Shown: positions 9,872-17,746 of the stretch, piece by piece
How positions within the stretch are numbered: the stretch's first letter is position 1
Layout: each line of letters begins with the position of its first letter
Assembly: GCF_036010505.1 (NCBI RefSeq)
Contig: NZ_CP108569.1
Span: 2,668,001-2,732,000, forward strand
DNA from: Streptomyces sp. NBC_01197
Lineage (GTDB): Bacteria; Actinomycetota; Actinomycetes; Streptomycetales; Streptomycetaceae
Length of the DNA: 64,000 bases
Direction: 5' to 3'
The notes under the pieces: model-generated
The model's database searches: none
Told to the model about the DNA's origin: nothing
Seen by the model: only the letters and a program-made list of their open reading frames with translations
Made by a program: the position numbers and the translations under genes

Positions 9872-9940
9872 CTCATGACAGGCCGGTCCCTCATGACGGC
9901 CGATTCCTCATGACGGCCGACTCCTCACGGCAGGCCGGGG
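9872..9940. repeat. Four tandem 17-bp repeats
   Basis: Units near CTCATGACGGCCGAYTC occur at 9872-9889 (18 bp, variant), 9890-9906, 9907-9923 and 9924-9940 (variant). The last overlaps the final codons and stop of the minus-strand XRE regulator gene. No open reading frame or known binding site is apparent. Confidence 0.75.
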
Positions 9941-10797
9941 AAGCCGCCTCCAATGAACCCCTGCGTCCCGACGACGGCGAGGAGGTCCAGCTTGCCGGCG
10001 CTGTCCGTGCCGAGGGCGGGAGTGAACCAGAGCAGACGTTGCCGGCCGTCCTCGCTGAACAGGTTGAGGCAGTTGACGTCGAGCAGGCCGAACGCGGAAT
10101 GGTTGATGCGCTTACGGTCGGACCGGCGGAAGGCGACGTCATGCTCGGCCCAGAGCTCGGCGAACTCGGGCGAGCGGGAGACGAGGTCCGCGATCAAGGT
10201 CCGGGCCCCAGGGTCCTTCGCGTCACGGCGCGCCGCGGCAGCACGCAGATCGGCTACGAACGTGCGGGACTGCGTCTCGTGATCCTCCTCGGGATAGATC
10301 CGGCGCGCGTCGGCGTCCGTGAACCAGCGGTAGACGAAGCTCGCGCTCTTTCCCCGGAACCCTGACTGGTCACCGAGCAGCGCGACAGCGAGGGGATTCT
10401 GCACGAGAGTGACGTGCAGATCGGTGATGACCTGCCCCGGGACCGAGGTCAACCGGGTGAGCAGGTCCATCATGCCGGGATGGACGTGCGATGCCGGCCC
10501 GTGCCCGGCCGGGACCGGGCGGCCGGCGAGGCGGTAGCAGTAGTCGCGCTCGTCGTGGGTCAGCCGGAGCGCCCTGGAGATCGCGGCGAGCATCTGCTCC
10601 GAGGGCTGCGACCCCGCGCCCCGTTCGATCTCGTTGTAGTAGTCGACCGATGCGCCCGCGAGCTGAGCCACCTCGTCCCGGCGCAACCCCGGCACGCGCC
10701 GTCGCGGCCCGGCCACGAGGCCCACGTCCTCGGGACGGATCCGCTCACGCCGGGAGCGGAGAAACGCGCCGAGCTCCGCGTATTTCAGAGAACCCAT
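9925..10797 (-). CDS. XRE-family regulator with MmyB-like ligand domain
   Basis: 290-aa transcription factor: N-terminal lambda-repressor-type helix-turn-helix (about residues 5-75; RVPGLRRDEVAQLAGASVDYYNEIERG) and a C-terminal MmyB-like PAS-type domain (about 100-270). ATG 10797 gives the typical start MGSLKYAELGAFLRSRRERI; the frame stays open upstream into DNA coding nothing recognisable. It is divergent from a small tautomerase gene. MmyB-type regulators commonly control the adjacent enzyme, so the tautomerase is the likely target. Two ATTCCAC half-sites lie between them. The ligand is unknown. Confidence 0.88.
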   Translation of the reverse strand: MGSLKYAELGAFLRSRRERIRPEDVGLVAGPRRRVPGLRRDEVAQLAGASVDYYNEIERGAGSQPSEQMLAAISRALRLTHDERDYCYRLAGRPVPAGHGPASHVHPGMMDLLTRLTSVPGQVITDLHVTLVQNPLAVALLGDQSGFRGKSASFVYRWFTDADARRIYPEEDHETQSRTFVADLRAAAARRDAKDPGARTLIADLVSRSPEFAELWAEHDVAFRRSDRKRINHSAFGLLDVNCLNLFSEDGRQRLLWFTPALGTDSAGKLDLLAVVGTQGFIGGGFPGLP

Positions 10798-10883
10798 GAC
10801 GTGAGTGTGCAGGAGAAACGGGCTGCGGATCCAGGGGATGACGTCCCCTGTCATAACCGGCCAGAACGCTGAATGGTGGTCCT

Positions 10884-10905
10884 GTGGATTCCACTGGCAT
10901 TCCAC
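10884..10905 (+). promoter_or_regulatory. Candidate operator: palindrome and direct ATTCCAC repeat upstream of tautomerase
   Basis: GTGGATTCCAC (10884-10894) is a 5-1-5 palindrome. ATTCCAC occurs at 10888-10894 and again at 10899-10905, exactly 11 bp apart, ending 18 bp before the tautomerase ATG. It is a plausible site for the divergent XRE regulator. Confidence 0.4.
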
Positions 10906-10923
10906 GTAACGAAAGGAAATCTC

Positions 10924-11130
10924 ATGCCCTTCGCCAATATCAAGGTTCCGGCCGACACTCTGACGGACGGTTCCAAGAAGAAGCTGCAGGACGCCGTTAC
11001 CGACGCATTCGTCGATGTCTACGGTGAGCGCGCCCGGGCGAACACGCTCGTGATCCTTGAGGAAGTCGCCGATGGCGGCTGGAGCCTCGGCGGTACCGTT
11101 CTCAACGCGGAGATGCTGGGACGGAGCTGA
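10924..11130 (+). CDS. 4-oxalocrotonate tautomerase family protein
   Basis: 68-aa tautomerase-fold protein with the N-terminal MPFANIKVP; Pro2, exposed as Pro1 after Met removal, is the catalytic base of this superfamily. ATG 10924 is chosen because it creates this proline and follows GAAAGGAAAT. The upstream in-frame ATG at 10873 would bury it. Length matches 4-OT subunits (60-75 aa, which assemble as hexamers). The substrate is unknown. It is not next to any aromatic catabolic gene; the meta-cleavage cluster is 37 kb away and would not need it. The divergent XRE regulator probably controls it. Confidence 0.85.
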   Translation: MPFANIKVPADTLTDGSKKKLQDAVTDAFVDVYGERARANTLVILEEVADGGWSLGGTVLNAEMLGRS

Positions 11131-11228
11131 TTCCAGCGGCGCCCGTCGCCCGCCCATCGACGTGAACGCGCCATGATCGGCTTCCGGCTGTGGGCTGAGC
11201 GGGGGTGGGCTGCGGCTGTGCCGTCGGT

Positions 11229-11530
11229 GAGGATGAGCTGCTGGAGATTGCGCAGGGTGCTGCCGGGCTCCAGACCGAGTTCCTCCTGGAGTGTGCGGCG
11301 GGCACGCTGGTACACGTCGAGGGCGTCGGCGCGCCGGCCGCACTCCAGGAGAGCGGTCATCTCCTTCTCCCAGAGGCCCTCGCGCAGCGGGTTGGGTGTC
11401 GCGCAGCGCGCGGAGCTCGGCGAGGGTGCCTGCGTGGTCGCCGAGCCGGTGGCTGGCGTCGATCCGCATCTCCGCGGCGGCGAGCACGGCGTCAGACGGC
11501 TGGTCGGCGACGTCCTGGCCAAGCTGAACT
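11229..11530 (-). pseudogene. Remnant of a SARP/AfsR-type regulator (BTAD fragment, frameshifted)
   Basis: Minus-strand translation in two frames gives a recognisable bacterial transcriptional activator domain. First comes AAAEMRIDASHRLGDHAGTL (about 11530-11396); then, in a shifted frame, LREGLWEKEMTALLECGRRA and ADALDVYQRARRTLQEELG (about 11395-11229). The frame break is near 11395. The N-terminal DNA-binding domain and everything downstream are missing, so this is a dead fragment. It probably derives from a larger regulator lost from this spot. Confidence 0.7.
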
Positions 11531-11620
11531 GCCCCAACCGCACCCTGGCGGTGCTCCGCGCGATCGAGTACGGCCTGCTGATCGACCGGGACGGGGAGCC
11601 CAGCACGGGCTGGTACGGAC

Positions 11621-11890
11621 CCGCGCTGCTCCGGGAGATGCCCGGGGCCTTCGTCGAGATCTTCCACCACGTCGAGGCGCACCGAGCTGTACCGCCGGAT
11701 GCTCGGTCCGTGCGGTTCGGCTCGCTTCATCAACCGGCTGCACCACCTGATCGCCCAGCAGGTCGGCCTACAGCTGGCCGGGGCAGGCGTCGGCGCACCC
11801 GACACACCGGCCGTCGAAGTGCGCGCCCACTGCGCGGCCGGGGCCTTCATCGGGATCGTCACCCACTGGCTGCGCGGCCCCGGCGCTGAC
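11621..11890 (+). pseudogene. Remnant of a TetR-family regulator C-terminal domain (frameshifted)
   Basis: Plus-strand translation gives REMPGAFVEIFHHVEAHR in one frame, then YRRMLGPCGSARFINRLHHL and the following IAQQVGLQLAG in another, the pattern of TetR C-terminal ligand domains. The break is at 11686-11689 (gctg between the Arg and Tyr codons, consistent with one extra base). No helix-turn-helix domain precedes it. Together with the adjacent BTAD fragment it marks 11131-12014 as decayed DNA. I see no intact gene there. Confidence 0.6.
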
Positions 11891-12014
11891 CGCACACGTC
11901 GGTGCCGTGCGGAACCGGTGCCGTTTCCCGGACCGCGGCCCGGTTTCCTCGCGTTCGGGCCTCCCGCGAAGGAGACTTGCATTCCGAACGGAGTATCCCG
12001 GAGGGGGAATGCAC

Positions 12015-15000
12015 ATGCGGGACGGCCATCGGGCGGAAGCGGAGCGGCTGTTGGCGCGCGCCGTGGAGGAGGAGGTGCGGCGGGCGGGTGGCCGGGCCGA
12101 CGCGGGGACGCTGCTGGCGCGGGGGCGCGGTGCGCTCGATTCGCTGGCCAAGAGCGCATCCGACGAGTACGCCGCGTACACCCGCGCACTCGACGCGGCG
12201 CAGGCCGAACAGCACCCACTGTCCGCGGACTTCAACCGCGCGTCCCTGGCAACGCCCGTGCTGGTCACCGTGGTTGCCGCCATCGCCGCGTGCGGCGCTG
12301 ACCTCGCCCTCGGCACCGGCGGCGGGACCGCGGTCGGCTCGGGCGTGGTCGTCGCCGTCGCCGGGGCCGCCGCCACCGTCGCCAGGGTGACCGCCGCGCA
12401 CTTTCCCGCGGCCCACCGCAGAGCCGGCGCCCAGGGGCAGCCCGGCGGGACCGAGCAGCTGCGGCTCGAATGGCTGACCGCGCTGGAGGTACGGGGCATC
12501 CGCCCGTACCTGGACCAGCAGCGGATGCTCGCCGTGCCCCAGAACCAGAAGAAGCCCAAGAGCACGGTGCCGCCGCAGTTGCGCGGCACCGACAAGAGCG
12601 CGGCGGCGCGCAGGCGGTCCACGCTCGACCAGTCGTTCAGCCATCTGCCCGTGGCTGACGGGCCGTTCGCGGGACGCCGGACGGAGATGGCGCAGATCGC
12701 CCAGTGGGTACACGCCGCCCGGGCCTCCACCGAGACCCGGCCGACGGTCGTGGTGCTGCACGGTGCCCCGGGCTCGGGGCGCACCACCCTCGCCGTCCGC
12801 GCGGCGCACCAGCTCAAGGACCAGTTCCGCGGGGCCTGCGTGGTCGACCTGCGCGGCGCGACCCGGGACGAGGCGCCCCTCTCGACCAGGGACGCACTGC
12901 TCCATCTGCTGAACGGGCTCGGCGCCCCGCGCGAGCAGCTGCTCTTCCGTGAACGCTCCTCGCCGGAGCAGCAGTTGAAGCGGCTGAGCGAGCTGTACCA
13001 CCAGCATCTGACCGAGCTGGCGGTCACCGTCGTACTGGACGACGCGTCGGACCCGGCCCAGGTGCGCGCCCTGGTGCCGGAGCGCTCGGACAGCCTGGTC
13101 CTGGTGACGTCGGGTGTCCCGCTCGAACTGCCCGGTGACATCCGGGCCTGGGTGCACCAGCTGCCGGTGGAGGCGCTGGACGCGGCGGGTGCGGAGGAGC
13201 TGCTGCGGGAGACCGCGGAGGAGCCGGAGAGCCCGTACGATGCCGAATCGACCGGTCTGGTCGCGGAGTTGTGCGGCAGTCTGCCGCTGGCTCTGCGGGT
13301 GGCGGGCTCCTCGCTCGGCCTGCGGTCGACGCGCGAACTCGCCGCGCACCTCGGTACGTACCGGCAGCTCGACCCGGTCGGGCGGGCACTGGCGCTGCGC
13401 TACAGCGACCAGCCCGAGCAGGGGCGGCGGTTGCTGCGCCGGCTCGCGCTGGCCGGGCGCGCCAGTCTGGGCGCGGCGGCCGCCGCCGCGCTGCTGGACA
13501 CCGACGACCAGGAGGCGCGGCGGCTGCTGACCCTGCTGTCCAGGGCCGGCCTGATCGACCATGTGCGCGGCAGCCGCTACCGGCTGCACGACACGGTGCG
13601 CGCCTTCGCGCAGGCCCGGCTCGATGACGAGGAGCAGCCGCAGGAGCGCACGGCGGCGCAGGAGCGGCTGATCCAGAGCTACGCCGAGCTCGCGGACGCG
13701 GTGATCCGGCTGGTGGACGGCAAACTCTCCACCCGGGCAGGCCAGTTCGGGCCGCACGGCTTCACCTCGCTGGACGCGGCGCTGCGCTGGCTGGACGAGG
13801 AGTCGAGCTTCATCACCTCCGCGCTGCGCCAGGCGGAGGGCGTCGGCCAGGACGTGGTGCTGCATCTGCTGGGCGCCCTCTGCGACTACTGCCTGCTGCG
13901 GGGCGACCTCTACCGGCTGGGTGAGATCAGCGAGCTGACGCAGGCCGTCGGGCAGGGGCTGCTCGCCAGGTCGGTGCAGTGGCGTACGGGGATCGCGGCC
14001 CGCCAGCTCGGCGAGCTGGACAAGGCCCGTACGACCCTGACCTCGGTCGTCAACCTCTACCACGAGGCGCAGCACGGTGCGGGCGAGGCGCTGGCGCTCT
14101 GCTCGCTCGGCATCACCCTGCACCACCAGGGCAATCTGACGGAGGCGGCGGCACGGCTGCGGGAGGCGATCACGCTCCAGGCCGGGCCGGAGCTGGCTGC
14201 GGACCGCGCCTGGTCGCTGCACGCGCTGGCGGCGGTTGAGCGCGATCTGGGGAATCTGCCGGAGGCGCTGACGCTGCTCTCGACGGCGCTCACCCTGCAC
14301 CAGGAGAGCGACTCGCTGCACGGCGAGGCGTGGACGCACTTCCAGCTGGGCCAGCTCTGTCTGCGCCTGGGCGACGTGGCGCGGGCGGACGAGGAGCTGC
14401 GGACGGCGCTCGACGCGTACGGGCAGACCAGGGACGGGCGGGGCGAGGCCTGGGCGATGACCCAGCTGGCCCGGGCCAGGCTGGTCGACGGTGACGCGCC
14501 GGTCGCGGTGGACCAGCTGCGCCAGGCGCTCTCCCGCCACCGGGACAACGAGGACGCCCGGGGCGAGGCCTGGACGCTCTACTACCTGGGGCAGGCCCTG
14601 GAGGAGCGCGGCGACCGCGACCAGGCGGTACGGGAGCTGGAGCGGGCCCGGACGATGTTCTCGCGGATGCGCGACGTGTACGGGCTGGCCTGCGCCCGCC
14701 ACCACTCGGGGCGGGTCACCCGCGACCAGCGCGCGGCGCAGACGGGCAACCTCCGCAACAGCGGTTTCGCCCGCCAGCTGCTGGCCGACGCGCGGACCGA
14801 CTTCCACCGTATCGGTGTGGCACACGGCGAGGCGTGGACCTGTCTGGAACTGGCCCTGATCGACGCGGGCAACGACCGCGCGGCCCAGGCGCTCCAGCTC
14901 TGCGACGAGGCGGCGGCGCTCTTCGCGACGTACGACGACGGGAGGGGCGGCGACTGGGCCCGCTTCCTGCGCTGCACACTGCTGCCGTACGCGTCGCCGG

Positions 15001-15230
15001 GCGGCTCGGAGGTGGGCACCGCGGTTGCGGCGGAGGAGCTGTCCCGGCTGATCCGGGCGGAGCACCCGGCCCGCGACCCCGGTCTCACCGAGTGCGCGGA
15101 GGCGTACGCCCTGATCCTGGAGCGCGAGGTGTCGCTGGACGACGGCTGGCAGGCCTGGCTGCTCGGCATGGTGCCGGGCCGGGACGCCCGCGAGATCATG
15201 GGCGTACCGGTGACGGCGGCACGGCCGTAG
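12015..15230 (+). CDS. STAND-type NTPase with TPR-like repeats (AfsR/NB-ARC-like, no DNA-binding domain)
   Basis: 1071-aa protein. Residues 1-70 are charged helices. Two hydrophobic stretches follow (about 77-92 and 105-125) that may anchor it in the membrane. A P-loop NTPase comes next, with Walker A GAPGSGRTT at 250-258, VTVVLDDASDP as Walker B-like strand, and an NB-ARC-type winged helix ending in SRYRLHDTVRAFAQARL. About 450 residues of tetratricopeptide-like helices complete it (repeated GEAWT...LGQ units). Such STAND proteins act as signal-responsive switches. Unlike AfsR it lacks a SARP DNA-binding domain. The start is set by GGAGGGG 7 nt before ATG 12015; ATG 12009 is too close to that site. 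Function unknown. Confidence 0.8.
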   Translation: MRDGHRAEAERLLARAVEEEVRRAGGRADAGTLLARGRGALDSLAKSASDEYAAYTRALDAAQAEQHPLSADFNRASLATPVLVTVVAAIAACGADLALGTGGGTAVGSGVVVAVAGAAATVARVTAAHFPAAHRRAGAQGQPGGTEQLRLEWLTALEVRGIRPYLDQQRMLAVPQNQKKPKSTVPPQLRGTDKSAAARRRSTLDQSFSHLPVADGPFAGRRTEMAQIAQWVHAARASTETRPTVVVLHGAPGSGRTTLAVRAAHQLKDQFRGACVVDLRGATRDEAPLSTRDALLHLLNGLGAPREQLLFRERSSPEQQLKRLSELYHQHLTELAVTVVLDDASDPAQVRALVPERSDSLVLVTSGVPLELPGDIRAWVHQLPVEALDAAGAEELLRETAEEPESPYDAESTGLVAELCGSLPLALRVAGSSLGLRSTRELAAHLGTYRQLDPVGRALALRYSDQPEQGRRLLRRLALAGRASLGAAAAAALLDTDDQEARRLLTLLSRAGLIDHVRGSRYRLHDTVRAFAQARLDDEEQPQERTAAQERLIQSYAELADAVIRLVDGKLSTRAGQFGPHGFTSLDAALRWLDEESSFITSALRQAEGVGQDVVLHLLGALCDYCLLRGDLYRLGEISELTQAVGQGLLARSVQWRTGIAARQLGELDKARTTLTSVVNLYHEAQHGAGEALALCSLGITLHHQGNLTEAAARLREAITLQAGPELAADRAWSLHALAAVERDLGNLPEALTLLSTALTLHQESDSLHGEAWTHFQLGQLCLRLGDVARADEELRTALDAYGQTRDGRGEAWAMTQLARARLVDGDAPVAVDQLRQALSRHRDNEDARGEAWTLYYLGQALEERGDRDQAVRELERARTMFSRMRDVYGLACARHHSGRVTRDQRAAQTGNLRNSGFARQLLADARTDFHRIGVAHGEAWTCLELALIDAGNDRAAQALQLCDEAAALFATYDDGRGGDWARFLRCTLLPYASPGGSEVGTAVAAEELSRLIRAEHPARDPGLTECAEAYALILEREVSLDDGWQAWLLGMVPGRDAREIMGVPVTAARP

Positions 15231-15248
15231 CCTGCGGGCATCGCGACA

Positions 15249-15288
15249 GGCCCGAGTGCGTACGGCAGGAGCCGTACGCACTCGGGCC
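15249..15288. terminator. Perfect 18-bp hairpin after the STAND NTPase gene
   Basis: Arms 15249-15266 and 15271-15288 with an AGGA loop, lying 18 bp after the stop and between convergent genes. Its right arm continues into tandem copies (see next entry). Confidence 0.85.
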
Positions 15289-15332
15289 GTACGCACTGGG
15301 GCCTTACCCGCTCGGGCCGTACAGGCTCGGCC
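15274..15332. repeat. Four degenerate 15-bp tandem repeats extending a terminator arm
   Basis: Units near GTACGCACTCGGGCC at 15274-15288, 15289-15303, 15304-15318 and 15319-15332 (14 bp). The first unit is the right arm of the terminator hairpin, so the array looks like repeated copying of that arm. Confidence 0.75.
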
Positions 15333-15365
15333 GTACGCGGGGCCGGGCCCGGAAGCCCCAGCCCC

Positions 15366-15593
15366 TCAGCCCTGCTTCTGCTTGCTCTCGCTCCCGGCCG
15401 GTGTCACCGGCTCCTGCTCCGGGGCCTCCTTGAAGGCCACCCGGCCCATGTGCCGGCTCATCGACTTCATCAGCAGCCACACCCCCACGGCCAGGGCCGC
15501 GAAGACGAGGAAGCCGAGAAGCCCGGGAGTCACCTTGTTGTCGTCGACCTCGGCCAGAGGGACGAGGTGCGTCAATGCCTGGCTAGCGCTCAT
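15366..15593 (-). CDS. Small single-pass membrane protein
   Basis: 75-aa protein with one transmembrane helix (about residues 24-42, LLGFLVFAALAVGVWLLMKS) followed by a basic MSRHMGRV segment and a charged C-terminal tail rich in Glu, Lys and Gln. This layout suggests the tail faces the cytoplasm. The ATG lies 2 nt after the mca stop codon, so the two are almost certainly cotranscribed. Conserved beside mca in Streptomyces as far as I recall. No function can be assigned. Confidence 0.8.
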   Translation of the reverse strand: MSASQALTHLVPLAEVDDNKVTPGLLGFLVFAALAVGVWLLMKSMSRHMGRVAFKEAPEQEPVTPAGSESKQKQG

Positions 15594-15595
15594 AA

Positions 15596-16477
15596 CTAGG
15601 CATTGTCCCGGATGCCCGCAAAGAGGTCGTCCTCGGGGAGGGATGTCGGCACGAGGGACTTCGCGAGCTCGTACTCCTCGGTCGGCCAGACCTCCCGCTG
15701 GATCTCCATCGGGACGTGGAACCAGCCGCCGTCGGGGTCGATCTGCGTGGCGTGCGCGATGAGCGCCTTGTCCCGGATCTCGAAGAAGTCCGCGCACGGA
15801 ATGTGCGTGGTCAGAGTGCGTTCGGCGCGCTCGAACTGCTTCCAGCGCTCCAGCCACTCCGCGTACGGCGACTCAAGGCCGCGCGCCAGCAGCGCCTCGT
15901 GCAGCGCCACGGTGCGCGGCTTGTTGAAGCCCTGGTTGTAGTAGAGCTTCTGCGGCTGGAAGGCAGGGCCGAACTCGGCCTCGGGGTACTTCTCGGTGTC
16001 CGCGGCCGCTTCGAACGCCGCCATCGAGACCTGGTGGGTCATGATGTGGTCGGGGTGCGGGTATCCGCCGTTCTCGTCGTACGTGGTGATGACCTGCGGC
16101 CGGAATTCCCGGATCAGCCTCACCAGCCGCCCCGCGGCCACGTCGACGTCCTCCAGCGCGAAGCAGCCCTCGGGCAGCGGGGGCAGCGGGTCGCCCTCGG
16201 GCAGGCCCGAGTCGACGAAACCCAGCCAGGCCTGGTCGACGCCCAGGATCTCGCGGGCCTCGTCCATCTCCTTCTTACGGACTTCGTGAATGTTCTCCTC
16301 GATGTAGGCGTCGCCCTGGAGTTTGGGATTGAGGATGGAGCCGCGCTCGCCTCCGGTGCAGGTCACGACCAGCACGTCCACCCCCTCGGACACGTACTTG
16401 GCCATGGTCGCCGCACCCTTGCTCGACTCGTCGTCGGGGTGGGCGTGGACGGCCATCAGGCGAAGCTGCTCAGTCAA
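15596..16477 (-). CDS. mca: Mycothiol S-conjugate amidase
   Basis: 293-aa zinc amidase of the MshB/LmbE family. It cleaves mycothiol S-conjugates of electrophiles and drugs to a mercapturic acid, which is exported, and GlcN-Ins, which is recycled; it is the detoxifying arm of mycothiol metabolism. The zinc motif HAHPDDE spans residues 11-17 and the second ligand motif is YPHPDHIMTHQ near 150. GGERGSILNPKLQG is typical of Mca rather than MshB. The start is TTG 16477 preceded by GAGGA; no ATG fits. It is cotranscribed with a small membrane protein and divergent from a DUF4307 gene. Confidence 0.95.
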   Translation of the reverse strand: MTEQLRLMAVHAHPDDESSKGAATMAKYVSEGVDVLVVTCTGGERGSILNPKLQGDAYIEENIHEVRKKEMDEAREILGVDQAWLGFVDSGLPEGDPLPPLPEGCFALEDVDVAAGRLVRLIREFRPQVITTYDENGGYPHPDHIMTHQVSMAAFEAAADTEKYPEAEFGPAFQPQKLYYNQGFNKPRTVALHEALLARGLESPYAEWLERWKQFERAERTLTTHIPCADFFEIRDKALIAHATQIDPDGGWFHVPMEIQREVWPTEEYELAKSLVPTSLPEDDLFAGIRDNA

Positions 16478-16515
16478 GACAGGATCCTCAGTGATTCGTC
16501 GCAATCGGCGGCTTC

Positions 16516-16521
16516 TATAGT
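16516..16521. promoter_or_regulatory. TATAGT -10-like hexamer in the mca/DUF4307 divergent promoter region
   Basis: The 97-bp gap between the TTG of mca and the ATG of the DUF4307 gene contains TATAGT (16516-16521). The complementary strand also reads CTATAG, so either or both genes could use it. No convincing -35 is visible. Confidence 0.3.
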
Positions 16522-16574
16522 GACCGACTGAGGGGTCGGAAAATTCCGGGATCCCCTGCACTGGAGGAACGATC

Positions 16575-16979
16575 ATGACGGCGGTTGGCGAACAGCTTCC
16601 CGAGGGCCGCTACGGCCGCTCCGCGGACCAGCGCGCGGACCGCAAGCTGAAGATCACCGGAGCCGTGCTCGGCGCCGTGGCGATCGGGGTCGTCGGCTGG
16701 TTCGGTTTCGAGTCCCTCGGCGGCAAGTCCGTCAGCGGCGAGGTCATCGCCTGGAGCATCGCGTCGGACCACGCGGTCGACGTCCATCTGGAGGTCCGCA
16801 AGGACGCCGGACTCCACGGGACCTGCACCCTGCGCCTGCGGGCCACCGACGGTGACGAGGTCGGCCGCAAGGACGCCAGGTTCGACCAGGAGAAGACCCG
16901 GATCGACCAGGTCGTCACCGTGCGGACCACGTCCAGGGCCACCAGCGTCGAGCTCGTCGGCTGCCAGACCACCTCCTGA
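16575..16979 (+). CDS. DUF4307 membrane protein
   Basis: 134-aa protein with a cytoplasmic charged N-terminus (PEGRYGRSADQRADRKLK), one transmembrane helix at about residues 30-50, and an extracytoplasmic domain ending in a conserved VELVGCQ cysteine segment. This matches actinobacterial DUF4307, regularly found beside mca. ATG 16575 has a clear GGAGGAAC site. The extracytoplasmic domain has two cysteines (in HGTCTLRL and VGCQTT) that could form a disulfide. Function unknown; the link to mycothiol is only by neighbourhood. Confidence 0.85.
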   Translation: MTAVGEQLPEGRYGRSADQRADRKLKITGAVLGAVAIGVVGWFGFESLGGKSVSGEVIAWSIASDHAVDVHLEVRKDAGLHGTCTLRLRATDGDEVGRKDARFDQEKTRIDQVVTVRTTSRATSVELVGCQTTS

Positions 16980-17133
16980 CCCGCCCGGCGGGCCCCTTCC
17001 GGACCAGTCCCGACGCTTCGGTCCTCCCCCTTCGGCTCTTGAATTGTTAGGCTCGTGGTTTCGCCCGCCCCTGGAGGCACATCCTTCTGGGTAGGGCGAT
17101 GCTTTGTATTTCCGGTACCTACGAGGAGCACCA

Positions 17134-17631
17134 GTGACCCAGACCAGCGAAAACGTCACCTGGCTGACCCAGGAGGCGTACAACCAGCTGAAGGCTGAGC
17201 TGGAGTATCTGTCGGGTCCCGCACGCTCGGAGATCGTCACCAAGATCGCGGCCGCCCGCGAGGAGGGTGACCTGCGCGAGAACGGCGGGTACCACGCGGC
17301 CAAGGAGGAGCAGGGCAAGCAGGAGCTGCGCGTACGCCAGCTGACCCAGCTGCTCGAACACGCGAAGGTCGGTGAGGCCCCCGCGGACTCCGGCGAAGCG
17401 GCTCCCGGCATGGTCGTGACGATCGCCTTCGACGGCGACGAGGACGACACGATGACGTTCCTGCTCGCCTCCCGCGAGTACGCGAGCTCGGACTTCGAGA
17501 CGTACTCCCCCCAGTCCCCACTGGGCACCGGCGTGATCGGCAAGAAGGTCGGCGAGAACGCCGAGTACGAACTGCCGAACGGCAAGACGGCCACGGTGAA
17601 GATCCTCAAGGCCGAGCCGTTCCAGGGCTGA
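17134..17631 (+). CDS. greA: Transcription elongation factor GreA
   Basis: 165-aa GreA. Its coiled-coil N-terminal domain enters the RNA polymerase secondary channel and stimulates cleavage of backtracked transcripts. The coiled-coil tip AAREEGDLRENGGYHAAKEE carries the acidic Asp and Glu needed for activity. The C-terminal FKBP-like domain (about 90-165) includes SPLGTGVIGKKVGE. The start is GTG 17134 after GAGGAG; the upstream ATG at 17104 gives an unsupported 10-residue extension. A -10-like TAGGCT lies at 17050-17055. It is monocistronic, with a strong terminator 44 bp downstream. Confidence 0.95.
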   Translation: MTQTSENVTWLTQEAYNQLKAELEYLSGPARSEIVTKIAAAREEGDLRENGGYHAAKEEQGKQELRVRQLTQLLEHAKVGEAPADSGEAAPGMVVTIAFDGDEDDTMTFLLASREYASSDFETYSPQSPLGTGVIGKKVGENAEYELPNGKTATVKILKAEPFQG

Positions 17632-17674
17632 TCCAGGGCTGATCCAGGACTGACCCGGATACAGGGCACCGCAT

Positions 17675-17707
17675 GAGCCCCCGGCCGCGCACCGCGGCCG
17701 GGGGCTC
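17675..17707. terminator. Perfect 15-bp hairpin terminator
   Basis: Arms 17675-17689 and 17693-17707 with a 3-nt loop, between greA and the convergent ABC exporter genes. Confidence 0.85.
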
Positions 17708-17746
17708 AGTCGTGCAGGCGGTACGCGACCGCGCAGGCGGTACGGG

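Noticed and set aside
9872..9940. Origin-type iterons or CRISPR-like array
   Set aside because: Units are directly adjacent without spacers and there is no replication gene nearby.
10924..11130. Tautomerase as a missing step of the 3-hydroxyanthranilate pathway
   Set aside because: The RidA-type deaminase yields the substrate of the decarboxylase directly, and the gene is 37 kb away under its own regulator.
10798..12219. N-terminal extension of the XRE regulator frame upstream of 10797
   Set aside because: Translation before MGSLKYAELG has no homology and runs through the tautomerase gene and pseudogene DNA in antisense.
11859..15296. 1145-codon minus-strand open frame opposite the STAND NTPase
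   Set aside because: Arg-rich, repetitive translation typical of antisense frames; the plus strand has clear Walker A and TPR-like structure and a good ribosome site.
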